From NCBI GenBank assembly GCA_045565995.1, contig JBJLEF010000001.1, positions 2,108,001-2,172,000 of the forward strand: DNA of 64,000 nucleotides, read 5' to 3'. The DNA is from UBA721 sp002705165 (lineage in GTDB: Bacteria > Planctomycetota > Planctomycetia > Pirellulales > Pirellulaceae). Shown piece by piece: positions 52,819 through 61,425 of this stretch; positions within the stretch are counted from its first letter, which is position 1; each line of letters begins with the position of its first letter. A program made the translations under genes and the position numbers. The notes under the pieces were generated by a model that saw only the letters and a program-made list of their open reading frames with translations, ran no database searches and was not told where the DNA came from.

Positions 52819-53523
52819 ATGAATCCCACTCCGTTCTTTGAATCCAATGAATCGAACTCACTGGCACAGGGAAGTGACTGGTATGCACAGACCGCTGAAA
52901 AGAGGGATTATTTCAATGCGAAGCTAGCTTCTTCCGAAGCACTTTTCGAACAGAATGCGATAGGTTCGTTTGAGTTCACAGATGCGGTTCGTCCGGGCAA
53001 AGAATCAACTTTGGCATTACGGCAGGGTTATCGCCGTGAGACTTTTCGTTCGCGCAGCCGCAATATGGAGTTGCCGATGATTCTGGCGGCCGCTACGCGG
53101 GACGTATTATTTGATCTCTTTTTAGACCTCATGGATCCACTCGGTAAACTCGTCGATTGTGTTTTGGAGACAAGTCACTCGCATGGAGATGGCTCGCATG
53201 AAGATCTTTATCGAGAAAAGATCGACCTGCCGGTTCTGAAAAGTACTCTATGCGACTATGAGTCTCTGATCATGAATGATGGTTGTACAGGCGTGGCAGT
53301 GGTAAATCCTAAGAAGCAACTTGAAGTTCAACTTGATGAACACAAGATGTTGATGATTTATGCAGAAGACCTGAAGCCATATGAACGAATTCTGTTTCGT
53401 TATGACGTATGGCCCATGGGAGAAATGCGATTTATCACAGAGGAAAATCATGTGCATTCTTCGCGTCCCGTCTATCGGAAGCAATTTGATCAGTTAAGCT
53501 TCCGGTTAGGGATGGATATCTAA
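52819..53523 (+). CDS. Uncharacterised 234-residue protein
   Basis: No family is recognisable. The protein has no signal peptide or membrane helix. Features are an N-terminal charged stretch, a mid-region PLGKLVDCVLETSHSHGDGSH rich in histidine and acid that could bind a metal, and a C-terminal beta-like part (EDLKPYERILFRYDVWPMG). The start is ATG at 52819 with a weak ribosome-binding site; a TTG three bases earlier is possible. It overlaps the adenosyltransferase by 4 bp at the stop codons, tail to tail. Confidence 0.65.
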   Translation: MNPTPFFESNESNSLAQGSDWYAQTAEKRDYFNAKLASSEALFEQNAIGSFEFTDAVRPGKESTLALRQGYRRETFRSRSRNMELPMILAAATRDVLFDLFLDLMDPLGKLVDCVLETSHSHGDGSHEDLYREKIDLPVLKSTLCDYESLIMNDGCTGVAVVNPKKQLEVQLDEHKMLMIYAEDLKPYERILFRYDVWPMGEMRFITEENHVHSSRPVYRKQFDQLSFRLGMDI

Positions 53524-54089
53524 GAAGCCGACTGGGGGTTGTTGCGATCAGCCCCGGTCCAAGTTGTCTCTGTTTCTGAATGTAATGCATTGACAGCTCT
53601 GGCAAGGACGAACAGATAGTCACTCAGCCTGTTCAGGTAGGTAATCGCATTGGCGAGAGGATTCTCTGATTGTTGTTGTAGATTGACAACAAGTCGTTCG
53701 GCCCGCCGGCATACGGTTCGAGCAAAGTGTGTTTGAGCCGCGGCAGGGTGTCCGCCGGGAAGAATGAACTGCCGCAGTTCGGGAAGGTTCTGATTTAGTT
53801 CGTCAATGTGTACTTCCAGCCATGTGGACTCTTCAGCAGAGATGGTAACGCCACAATCGTACCCTTCTTTGGAAGCCGCCAAGGCTCCGACATCAAACAG
53901 TCGGGATTGAATCTGTTGAAGTTGTTTCTGAATCTCGTCCGTGATTGCATAACTGCGAACAATTCCCAGTACGGCATTCAGTTCATCGATCGTCCCAACC
54001 GCTTCGATTGCCAGACTGGTTTTAGAAACTCGGCTACCGCCAGCTAAACCTGTTTCTCCTGAATCACCTGTTCGTGTGTAGATCTTCAT
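53520..54089 (-). CDS. pduO: Cobalamin adenosyltransferase, PduO type
   Basis: The enzyme transfers adenosine from ATP to cob(I)alamin to make adenosylcobalamin. The 189-residue protein has KIYTRTGDSGETGLAGGSRVSK at the start, AVGTIDELNAVLG, and the ATP-site signature TVCRRAERLVVNL near the C terminus. An upstream GTG at 54095 is an alternative start. AdoCbl is also the light-sensing cofactor of CarH, but the CarH-like regulator in this window has lost the binding histidines, so a link is not implied. Confidence 0.95.
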   Translation of the reverse strand: MKIYTRTGDSGETGLAGGSRVSKTSLAIEAVGTIDELNAVLGIVRSYAITDEIQKQLQQIQSRLFDVGALAASKEGYDCGVTISAEESTWLEVHIDELNQNLPELRQFILPGGHPAAAQTHFARTVCRRAERLVVNLQQQSENPLANAITYLNRLSDYLFVLARAVNALHSETETTWTGADRNNPQSAS

Positions 54090-54254
54090 GGGCACATATA
54101 TCTAATTGAATCCGTAGAGATTGAAACGCTTGAGCATCACGGTGTCTCATTGATTATGGTACACGGTTTGATACATTAAGACTGGTTGAAATTCGACAAA
54201 ACCTAGAACTACTCTGGTGTTTTGCATAGCGGGTTGAATTCATATAAGGATTGG

Positions 54255-55328
54255 ATGGATATGAGACATGTAGTTTCTACATTTGCAGCAATCTTACTAA
54301 TGCTGGTAAGCGATACCGTATTACTCCACGCTCAGGACACTTCGGTAAGTGAACTGGAGTCGACATTTCTCAAAAATGTACGGCAAGTGACTTCATCTTT
54401 TGTCAAAGCAGGTGAAGGGTATTTTTCGCCGGATGGAAAGCGAATCGTCTACCAAGCTATTACTAAAGATTATCCGTTCTACCAAATTTACACTCAGTCA
54501 CTGGAAGATGGGCGTCCGCGGTTAGTGAGTACAGGTCGGGGGCGTACAACTTGTAGCTTTTTTACATCCGACGGTAAGAATATCTTGTTTGCCTCGAGCC
54601 ACCTAGACCCGGAAATGACAACCACCGAAGAGGCTGAGATCAAACAGCAGGAAGAGGATCGTAAGAATGGAGTGCGGCGTCGGTACTCATGGCCATTTGA
54701 TCCGCATACGGAGATGTTCGTGGCCACACCCAAGGGTAAGATTGTTAAACGATTGACCAACACCGAAGGTTACGACGCAGAGGGTGCTTATTCGAGTAAT
54801 GGTAAGGTTATCGCCTTCTGTAGTACTCGAGACGGAGACCCGGACCTTTATGTGATGGACGCGGATGGTGGGAATGTGCGTCAGTTGACCAATGCCAAAG
54901 GATATGACGGAGGCCCCTTTATTTCTCCGAATGGCAAGTGGGTGATTTTCCGTAGCGATCGTAAAGAAGAGCACATGCTACAGATCTATGTGATTGGCAT
55001 TGATGGAAAAAATGAAGTTGCTTTGACAGACACCACCGGAGTTAATTGGGGCCCATACTGGCATCCATCAGAACCGTATATTATTTGGTCCGGTGCAGAT
55101 CACTCCACCGGCGGTCGTCCTAATTATGACTTGTGGCTGGCCAGATATTCGGTTACCAAAGAAAATCAATTTTCTATTGGTGAGCCAGTGCGAGTGACAG
55201 ACAATATTGGCGCTGATGTTCTTCCAGTTTTTTCGCCAGATGGTAAACAGTTAATGTGGACAAGCACTCGAACAGATACTCACACTAGTCAGTTATTTAT
55301 TGGTGACTTTGTTCTGCCAGCGAAATAG
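54255..55328 (+). CDS. Secreted TolB-like beta-propeller protein
   Basis: The protein of about 357 residues has a signal peptide (residues about 3-24) and repeated WD40/PD40 units: FSPDGKRIVYQA, FTSDGKNILFASS, YSSNGKVIAFCSTRDGDPDLYVMDADGGNVRQLT, and FSPDGKQLMWTSTR. The pattern is that of TolB and related propellers that bind proteins or peptides in the periplasm. The ATG at 54255 or 54261 follows an AAGGA site. A promoter candidate TTGATT-16-TACATT lies at 54150-54177. It is followed 26 bp later by the Nudix gene. Confidence 0.85.
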   Translation: MDMRHVVSTFAAILLMLVSDTVLLHAQDTSVSELESTFLKNVRQVTSSFVKAGEGYFSPDGKRIVYQAITKDYPFYQIYTQSLEDGRPRLVSTGRGRTTCSFFTSDGKNILFASSHLDPEMTTTEEAEIKQQEEDRKNGVRRRYSWPFDPHTEMFVATPKGKIVKRLTNTEGYDAEGAYSSNGKVIAFCSTRDGDPDLYVMDADGGNVRQLTNAKGYDGGPFISPNGKWVIFRSDRKEEHMLQIYVIGIDGKNEVALTDTTGVNWGPYWHPSEPYIIWSGADHSTGGRPNYDLWLARYSVTKENQFSIGEPVRVTDNIGADVLPVFSPDGKQLMWTSTRTDTHTSQLFIGDFVLPAK

Positions 55329-55354
55329 GCTGAACAAGTGATAACGGATTGATC

Positions 55355-55831
55355 ATGATGACTTCAGCTTCTGAGAAACAACCCGTCTCCTGCGGCATTC
55401 TATTATTCAGGAAATACAAAGGGCGTAAACAATTCTTACTGATGAAACATGCACGCCGCTGGGATCTTCCTAAAGGACATGTCGATCCAGGTGAGACGAC
55501 ACTCGAGTGCGCGATGCGTGAATTCGAAGAGGAAACGGGGATCGACCGTAACGACATTAAGTTGCGGAAGGATTTTTTATTCGAAGAATACTACGAGGTC
55601 AAGAATTGGAAAGGTCGTGGTGTCAATGTCATTAAACGACTGGTTATTTTTCTGGCAAAGTTAAATAAGGGTGTTTCCGGAAAGATTATTCCGACAGAAC
55701 ATCTGGATTATCAATGGGTGGACTGGAATCCACCGCATGATATTCAGGAGAAGACAATTAATCCGTTGCTGAGTCAGGTCACTGACTTTGAACGTCGTAG
55801 AAAGACGAAGCTAAAGAAAACAGGTCAATAG
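55355..55831 (+). CDS. Nudix hydrolase
   Basis: A Nudix-box protein of 158 residues. The box GHVDPGETTLECAMREFEEETGI matches GX5EX7REUXEEXGU exactly. Such enzymes hydrolyse nucleoside diphosphate derivatives; this one resembles the diadenosine tetraphosphatase/ADP-ribose group (PVSCGILLFR start, WDLPKGH). The start is ATG at 55355 or 55358. Confidence 0.94.
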   Translation: MMTSASEKQPVSCGILLFRKYKGRKQFLLMKHARRWDLPKGHVDPGETTLECAMREFEEETGIDRNDIKLRKDFLFEEYYEVKNWKGRGVNVIKRLVIFLAKLNKGVSGKIIPTEHLDYQWVDWNPPHDIQEKTINPLLSQVTDFERRRKTKLKKTGQ

Positions 55832-55854
55832 TCTCATTGGTCTTGGCTGGCAAT

Positions 55855-56853
55855 CTAAGCCACAGCTAAGCGTTCGTCGTCGCTTGCAACAGGCAACATG
55901 ATGATAAACTGGGTTCCCACTCCGACGGTACTTTCTATTTTGAGGCGACCTTGATGCGAATCAATGATGTTCAGGCAGGAACTGAGCCCTAGTCCTGTAC
56001 CACCTTTGCCACTTTCGTCGGGTCCAGCTTTTGTGCTGTAGAAAGGATCGAAGATTCTGGGGAGCTCTTCCTGTGGAATGCCGCAGCCTGAATCTCGGAC
56101 GGTAAGCAGGTTCATATTCTCCTCAGCATCATGCTCGAGCTTGACCCATATTGTGCCGCCGATATCCATTGCTTGTCGTGCATTGGTCAACAAGTTCAAG
56201 AGGACTTGTTGAATTTGATTTCCATTGCATTGAGTTTCAGGTACGTCTAATAATTCCACTTCCATCGAGATGCGGTATTTGTTCATCTCACGTTCCAGCA
56301 GAACCAGAGCATCATCGATGACTTTCCCCAGATCGGTTGGTTCAATGACATCCGATCGATTTCGAGCCATTCCTAGGACGGCGTTAGTAATCTTAGTAGC
56401 ACGTTGGCTGGCTGCCAAGATTTTGCCGAAAGCCTTATCCCTCGTTTCATCGTCGCGATGACGCATCCCCATTTGGGCATAGTTCAGAACTGTCATCAGG
56501 ATGTTGTTGAATTCGTGAGTCGTGGTGCCGACGAGTTCACCCAAAGCAGTCAGTTTTTGCGCCTCAGCTAGTTGTTGTTTGAGCATTGCAACCTGAGTTT
56601 TTAGACAGGGAACTTCCTCAGGCGCAGTATTATCCTTCAGGACAAGCGGATTTTCCTCGCCCGTCTGATTTTCAGCCGACGCTGCTGACTCAATCTCTTC
56701 TTCAGGAAAGATGTTGTTATCCAAAAAGTCTGATTCGCTATATTCCGATTGGTCCATGTGACTACCCGTTATATTTTCTAATTCCCGCAGTGGTAACTTG
56801 AGATCACTCGACTTGTTGTTGGCGGTAAAGTTTACCTGCTTTGCCAAGTACAT
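55855..56853 (-). CDS. Orphan cytoplasmic sensor histidine kinase
   Basis: The 332-residue protein has no membrane helix. After an acidic leader (residues 1-90) comes a dimerisation helix with TTHEFNNILMTVLNYAQMG, where the phosphorylated histidine lies, an N box (LLNLLTNARQAM), a G1 box (DSGCGIPQEELPRIFDPFYSTK) and GGTGLGLSSC. The acidic leader could be the signal-binding or partner-binding part. No response regulator is adjacent. Confidence 0.9.
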   Translation of the reverse strand: MYLAKQVNFTANNKSSDLKLPLRELENITGSHMDQSEYSESDFLDNNIFPEEEIESAASAENQTGEENPLVLKDNTAPEEVPCLKTQVAMLKQQLAEAQKLTALGELVGTTTHEFNNILMTVLNYAQMGMRHRDDETRDKAFGKILAASQRATKITNAVLGMARNRSDVIEPTDLGKVIDDALVLLEREMNKYRISMEVELLDVPETQCNGNQIQQVLLNLLTNARQAMDIGGTIWVKLEHDAEENMNLLTVRDSGCGIPQEELPRIFDPFYSTKAGPDESGKGGTGLGLSSCLNIIDSHQGRLKIESTVGVGTQFIIMLPVASDDERLAVA

Positions 56854-57064
56854 CTCTCTTTATCCCGCTTTTCTAATCCCTAACCTCAGTTGGTATCAAC
56901 TCGGTTGGTAGGCGGAGCCTCCACACTTTATAAATCGACCTATTGGTCTGGGTAACAACAGCACAAGAACCTATAATTCTGCCTCCGATGAGGCTACGCG
57001 TGTTAAAGTTTGCGGTGTTGGAAAGACAGGCAAGCCTATCAGTCGTATGAAATAGAGGTAACCG

Positions 57065-57319
57065 ATGGAAATTCGACAATTGTTGAACCTGGCTAAGCAG
57101 ACAGCCAAGGATTTAGGATTCCATATTCGTCAGGATCTTCTCAACGGCCAACAGGGTGGAATGTGTGAATTTGGAGGAAAGAGGTGGATTATTCTGGATG
57201 TGAGCCAGAATTCAATTGAACAACTCCATGCCATTGGTAATGCGTTGAGATTTCTTGACAGTCTGGATTCGAACGAGGTTCCCGTCGCATTAAGAGATAT
57301 TTGGGATCCCTATCTCTAG
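57065..57319 (+). CDS. Small conserved-looking protein of 84 residues
   Basis: An 84-residue soluble protein that I cannot assign. A central segment GGMCEFGGKRWIILDVSQNS, with a cysteine and a beta-hairpin-like look, is followed by a helix (IEQLHAIGNALRFLDSL). AGAGGTAACCG precedes the ATG. It is flanked by genes on the opposite strand, so it has its own promoter. Confidence 0.6.
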   Translation: MEIRQLLNLAKQTAKDLGFHIRQDLLNGQQGGMCEFGGKRWIILDVSQNSIEQLHAIGNALRFLDSLDSNEVPVALRDIWDPYL

Positions 57320-57342
57320 CTGACAGCCTGATTGAATTAGCG

Positions 57343-58080
57343 TTAGTTTCCCAGCGAAGGAAATCGGATAGGTCCCAGTGAGTCGGCATTTTTTTCGTCT
57401 TGTGGTGGACCACCGATCGGAGCAGAGGCTTCGGACATCCGTTGCTGTAAATCATTTAGGATGACTTGCTCTAAGGCCGTATCGCGGCCAGCGGGTATCC
57501 AGCCAAGTGTTTCGGTGGTGACGATTCCCCGATCTCTTGGGCGGGAGTGTGTTGCACTATGCCGCAGAGTCGCTCCGCCCACAGTGGCGTATTCGGGTTG
57601 AGCTAAATCTTCCTGGAGTTTGTGAACAACCACCTCAATTCTGAATCCTTCACGAGATGGTCTTACATAGACTTCGGCCTGTCGGCGAATGGTTTGAAGG
57701 GTAGCGTAAAGCTGATCAAAACCAGCCGCATTGTCTTTTCGCCAGGGTTCTAGCATCGTGGCGGCGTCGGCATGTGCTGTTTGTAAGTAACCCTCTGTTA
57801 ACGTATTCCCAACGAGCTGAATTTGTTCTTCGTGGCGAATGACGAAGTAGTCCTCCATCGTATCGACCAGAATGTTCCAGAGCAGGTTGCGGTCGCGTAA
57901 GGGAACCACCATGGGGTTTTCGAGTTTAGGGAGTTCCGCTTCCTCGAGAATATAATTCTCTTCGATTTCCGGACCATCATCACCCCAGGTCCAAACACGC
58001 GAACTGATGCAACCGGGAAGTGCAATTCCGGCTAGAGCGGTTAATAGTAGTAGATAATGGCTGTTCTGATGTGTACGCAC
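57343..58080 (-). CDS. Lipoprotein of unknown function
   Basis: A 245-residue lipoprotein with lipobox ALPGC at about residue 24. The mature part has a tryptophan-rich start (RVWTWGDDGPEIEE), an IRHEEQIQLVGNTLTEGYL region and a basic mid-part. No catalytic motif is recognised. Outer-membrane or periplasmic anchoring is likely. Confidence 0.8.
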   Translation of the reverse strand: MRTHQNSHYLLLLTALAGIALPGCISSRVWTWGDDGPEIEENYILEEAELPKLENPMVVPLRDRNLLWNILVDTMEDYFVIRHEEQIQLVGNTLTEGYLQTAHADAATMLEPWRKDNAAGFDQLYATLQTIRRQAEVYVRPSREGFRIEVVVHKLQEDLAQPEYATVGGATLRHSATHSRPRDRGIVTTETLGWIPAGRDTALEQVILNDLQQRMSEASAPIGGPPQDEKNADSLGPIRFPSLGN

Positions 58081-58294
58081 GTTTGTGGTTGCCTGAAGGG
58101 GGGGCTATTGAGTGCGAAGTTTGGCAAATTGTGACGAATATGGCAAGTCCGTATTCTTTTCGAAGAATGTTTCAGAAATCCTCAACAATGGGGAACTTCG
58201 GCAGTTCAAATGGTATCCAAAGCTAAGAAGGGAACGGCATAGGTGGAATGCGTGTAGGTGTTGAGTCCCAGAAACTTCAGTCAGGGAGAGAACG

Positions 58295-60631
58295 ATGAGA
58301 TCGTTACAGACGAATCAATCGCGCGTTGGCAGGCAATCGTTGGGTATGACGATGTCAGTATTTTTGATAGTTAGCTTCTTTGTTGGTGAGATGCCAGCTG
58401 TTTTTGGACAAGGGGCTCTGATTGATTTCCGAGACCGCCCGTCGAGACCGCACATTGTCAATGCCGGGCAGGCTTTGCATTCGTATCGAGTGAAGTCACT
58501 CTCGGTAGACGCCGTCCTGGAAGGGCAGGTTGCCCAAGTACAGATCTCTCAGGAATTCCAAAATACCTCTAATCGCACGATCGAGGCCAGCTTTGTGTTC
58601 CCGATTCCTCAAGATGGAGCAATTAATCGTCTCACGTTGATGATTGGTGACAAAGAGTACGAAGCGAATCTATTGCCCCGTGAAGAGGCGCGTCGTATTT
58701 ACGAAGGATATATTCGTCGTAATCAGGATCCGGCCTTACTTGAATGGCTGGGCTCCGGGATGTTCCGGACCAGTGTATTCCCAATACCGCCGGGACAAAG
58801 ACGCGTGGTGACGATCCGATATTCACAGATCTGCCGTCAATACATGGGGCTCACAGAATGGAACTTACCGTTGCGCAATGCTCAGTACACTTCCAATACG
58901 CTGCAAAGCTTGAAGGTAAATCTCGTGATCAAATCAGAGCAGGACATTAAGAGTGTCTATAGTCCCACGCATACGTTGGGAATCCAACGCCCGTCGGACA
59001 ATCTGGCTCGAGTCAATCTGGAGCTCCGCAATATTATTCCTTCTTCAGATTTGCAGGTTTTCTATGACGCTGAGAACCAGTCGTTAGGAGCGAGTGTCAT
59101 TAGTTACCGGCCCGATGAAAAAGAAGATGGTTATTTTCTGATGTTGGTTTCACCTAGGGTAGAGCAAAAGAAGGAAGAAGCGATTCGCAAAAAAGTGGTT
59201 TTCGTCATCGACCGCAGCGGAAGTATGGTCGGCAAGTCGATGCAACAGGCGAAAGAAGCAACTAAGTTTGTTGTCAACCATCTCAATGACGGGGACCTGT
59301 TTAATATTGTGGCCTACGATGCTGAGATTGAGGCATTCGAGCCAGAACTTCAAACATTCAATCAGAGCTCCCGGACGAATGCGATGAATTTTATTGAAGG
59401 GTTATTTGCCGGGGGAAGTACGAATATTGACGGTGCTTTATCGACGGCTTTGGACTTCCTCAAAGAAGATCAACTTCCGGGCTACGTTGTGTTTCTGACC
59501 GATGGTAAGCCGACTCGGGGTGAGACGGCGATTACCAAGATTGTGCAGAACATGAGGCAAGCTAATGCCAGTCGAAACAGGATTTGTTGTTTTGGGGTTG
59601 GTTACAATGTGAATAGTTTGCTATTGGATAAACTCGCTCGGGAAGGGTTTGGGCAAAGTGTCTACGTCAGTCCGGAGGAAGATATCGAAGAGAAGGTTTC
59701 TCATTTTTACTCTCGTATCTCATCTCCTGTGATGACGAATATCTCAATCGATCTTGATGTGGATACAAGTAGAAATGTTCAATCTAAAGTACTGAATCGC
59801 GTATACCCTAAAAAAGTATATGACGTTTTTGCGGGAGATCAGATTGTTTTGGTTGGTCGTTATCGCCATGCCGGTCAGGCGAAAGTACTGGTTCGGGGAG
59901 AGGTGAATAGCGAGAAAGTAAAAATGGCTTTCCCGACCGAGCTTGTGAAAAAGTCTAAAGGATCTAAGTATGCCTTTGTAGAGAAATTGTGGGCTGTGCG
60001 TCGTGTGGGGGAAATTATCGATCAGATTGATCTGTATGGCAAAAACGAGGAACTGATGGATGAGATGATTGAACTTTCCAGAAAGCATGGCATCCTGACA
60101 CCCTACACTTCTTACCTAGCGGACGAAAATAGTGACGTGCGTGATCTGGACCAAGCTCGTCGACGCGTTAGTGACCAGTTGCAGGGGCTAGAGCAGCAGT
60201 CAGGGGAATCCGGATTCCGGCAACGAGTGATGAAGTCAGCCTTGCAGTCGGCCGGCAGCATAGGTGGCCTGCCCGGCGGACGCCCTGCTGTTGCCAACGA
60301 AGCAGCTGACACTGCTTTGCCAGCCCTCAATATTCCCGGACAGTCAGCCAATGCTAACGGAACGGTTCACTTTAAACGTCCCAATATGGAAAAAGCTGAA
60401 GAGGTTCGTAACCTGCGACAGATAGGGAGCAAATCGTTTTATCGAGAAAACGAAGCCTGGGTAGATTCTCTTGCTACAAAGACGCAGGTTGATCAGGCGA
60501 TGAAGGTAAAACGATTCAGCAAACAATACTTCGACTTGGTAGCCCGCTTTGATAAAGATCTGGGGCCGGTCCTGCGACTGGAAGGTAAGACACTGGTTGT
60601 TCTAGAGGGTAAGTCCTACGTGTTCGATTAA
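58295..60631 (+). CDS. Secreted VIT-VWA domain protein
   Basis: A 778-residue protein with a signal peptide (residues about 17-38), a VIT domain (residues about 50-180; the signature QEFQNTSNRTIEASFVFPIP) and a VWA domain with MIDAS motif VFVIDRSGSM at about residue 303. The architecture matches inter-alpha-trypsin inhibitor heavy-chain-like proteins, which bind ligands through the VWA metal site. A C-terminal low-complexity part (GGLPGGRPAVANEAADTALP) follows. The ATG has a GGGAGAGA ribosome-binding site. Confidence 0.9.
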   Translation: MRSLQTNQSRVGRQSLGMTMSVFLIVSFFVGEMPAVFGQGALIDFRDRPSRPHIVNAGQALHSYRVKSLSVDAVLEGQVAQVQISQEFQNTSNRTIEASFVFPIPQDGAINRLTLMIGDKEYEANLLPREEARRIYEGYIRRNQDPALLEWLGSGMFRTSVFPIPPGQRRVVTIRYSQICRQYMGLTEWNLPLRNAQYTSNTLQSLKVNLVIKSEQDIKSVYSPTHTLGIQRPSDNLARVNLELRNIIPSSDLQVFYDAENQSLGASVISYRPDEKEDGYFLMLVSPRVEQKKEEAIRKKVVFVIDRSGSMVGKSMQQAKEATKFVVNHLNDGDLFNIVAYDAEIEAFEPELQTFNQSSRTNAMNFIEGLFAGGSTNIDGALSTALDFLKEDQLPGYVVFLTDGKPTRGETAITKIVQNMRQANASRNRICCFGVGYNVNSLLLDKLAREGFGQSVYVSPEEDIEEKVSHFYSRISSPVMTNISIDLDVDTSRNVQSKVLNRVYPKKVYDVFAGDQIVLVGRYRHAGQAKVLVRGEVNSEKVKMAFPTELVKKSKGSKYAFVEKLWAVRRVGEIIDQIDLYGKNEELMDEMIELSRKHGILTPYTSYLADENSDVRDLDQARRRVSDQLQGLEQQSGESGFRQRVMKSALQSAGSIGGLPGGRPAVANEAADTALPALNIPGQSANANGTVHFKRPNMEKAEEVRNLRQIGSKSFYRENEAWVDSLATKTQVDQAMKVKRFSKQYFDLVARFDKDLGPVLRLEGKTLVVLEGKSYVFD

Positions 60632-60640
60632 TTGATTCGC

Positions 60641-61258
60641 CTAAGTTTTTTTCAGATAAAGCTCTTGCGTCTTGATGTATTGCTCGACTCCGCGAGGGAT
60701 TTGGAAGCGGATGGATTGTTGTAAGGCAACTCGTTGCCGAATCGCTGAACTACTTAAGTCCATCTCCGGCATCTTTACCTGAGCGTCAGCTACTTGCTTC
60801 AGATATTGGTTCTCTGCCAAAGGAACGAGTACACTCAGATCCGGTGCCGGGTTGCCAGCACGCGATACGACGGCTAGCGTTGCAAGTTCGCAAATTCGCT
60901 GAGGGTTTTTCCACTGTGGAAAATCCGCCAAAGAGTCTGCTCCCATTAGCAAGAAGAACTCGTGATCCGGATGTTCTTTGGTCAGCGTTTCGAGTGTTTC
61001 GTAGGTGTAGCTGACTCCTCCGCGTTTCCATTCAAGTTCATTGATTGAAAAACCTGGATGGCTGGCAATCGCCAGAGTGAGCATGTCGAGTCGTTGGGCA
61101 TTCGTAGCCTGGCTCCCCGATTCTTTGAAGGGGCTGATATCCGTAGGGATGAACCAGACTTCATCCAGATCACATTGCTCGCGCCCACATTCGGCCAGTA
61201 ATAAGTGACCGTAATGAACGGGGTCAAAGCTGCCGCCAATGATTCCGATACGTGCCAT
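60641..61258 (-). CDS. nadD: Nicotinate-nucleotide adenylyltransferase
   Basis: NadD makes nicotinate adenine dinucleotide in NAD synthesis. The 205-residue protein has IIGGSFDPVHYGHLLLAE with the HxGH motif and the C-terminal MDLSSSAIRQRV (SSTxIR type). The length is normal. It converges with the VIT-VWA gene, separated by only 9 bp. Confidence 0.96.
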   Translation of the reverse strand: MARIGIIGGSFDPVHYGHLLLAECGREQCDLDEVWFIPTDISPFKESGSQATNAQRLDMLTLAIASHPGFSINELEWKRGGVSYTYETLETLTKEHPDHEFFLLMGADSLADFPQWKNPQRICELATLAVVSRAGNPAPDLSVLVPLAENQYLKQVADAQVKMPEMDLSSSAIRQRVALQQSIRFQIPRGVEQYIKTQELYLKKT

Positions 61259-61425
61259 GTCTATCCTAAAAAGAGCAAGAGATTTTTCTCGTACTTTGAG
61301 TGTATCACCGGATGCCGGACGGACCTAGAGTCCGCACGGACGCCCGGGGTTAATGGTTAGGCACAGCGTTGCTCCTGCGGTAGACTATCTTGTAACTCTA
61401 AGGCTCTGACACGGATGTTTGGTGA

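Noticed and set aside
56873..57079. 68-residue minus-strand frame near the small gene at 57065
   Set aside because: No ribosome-binding site, and composition is not protein-like; the plus-strand gene is better supported.
58020..58226. 68-residue plus-strand frame opposite the lipoprotein start
   Set aside because: Antisense to the lipoprotein signal peptide, without motifs.
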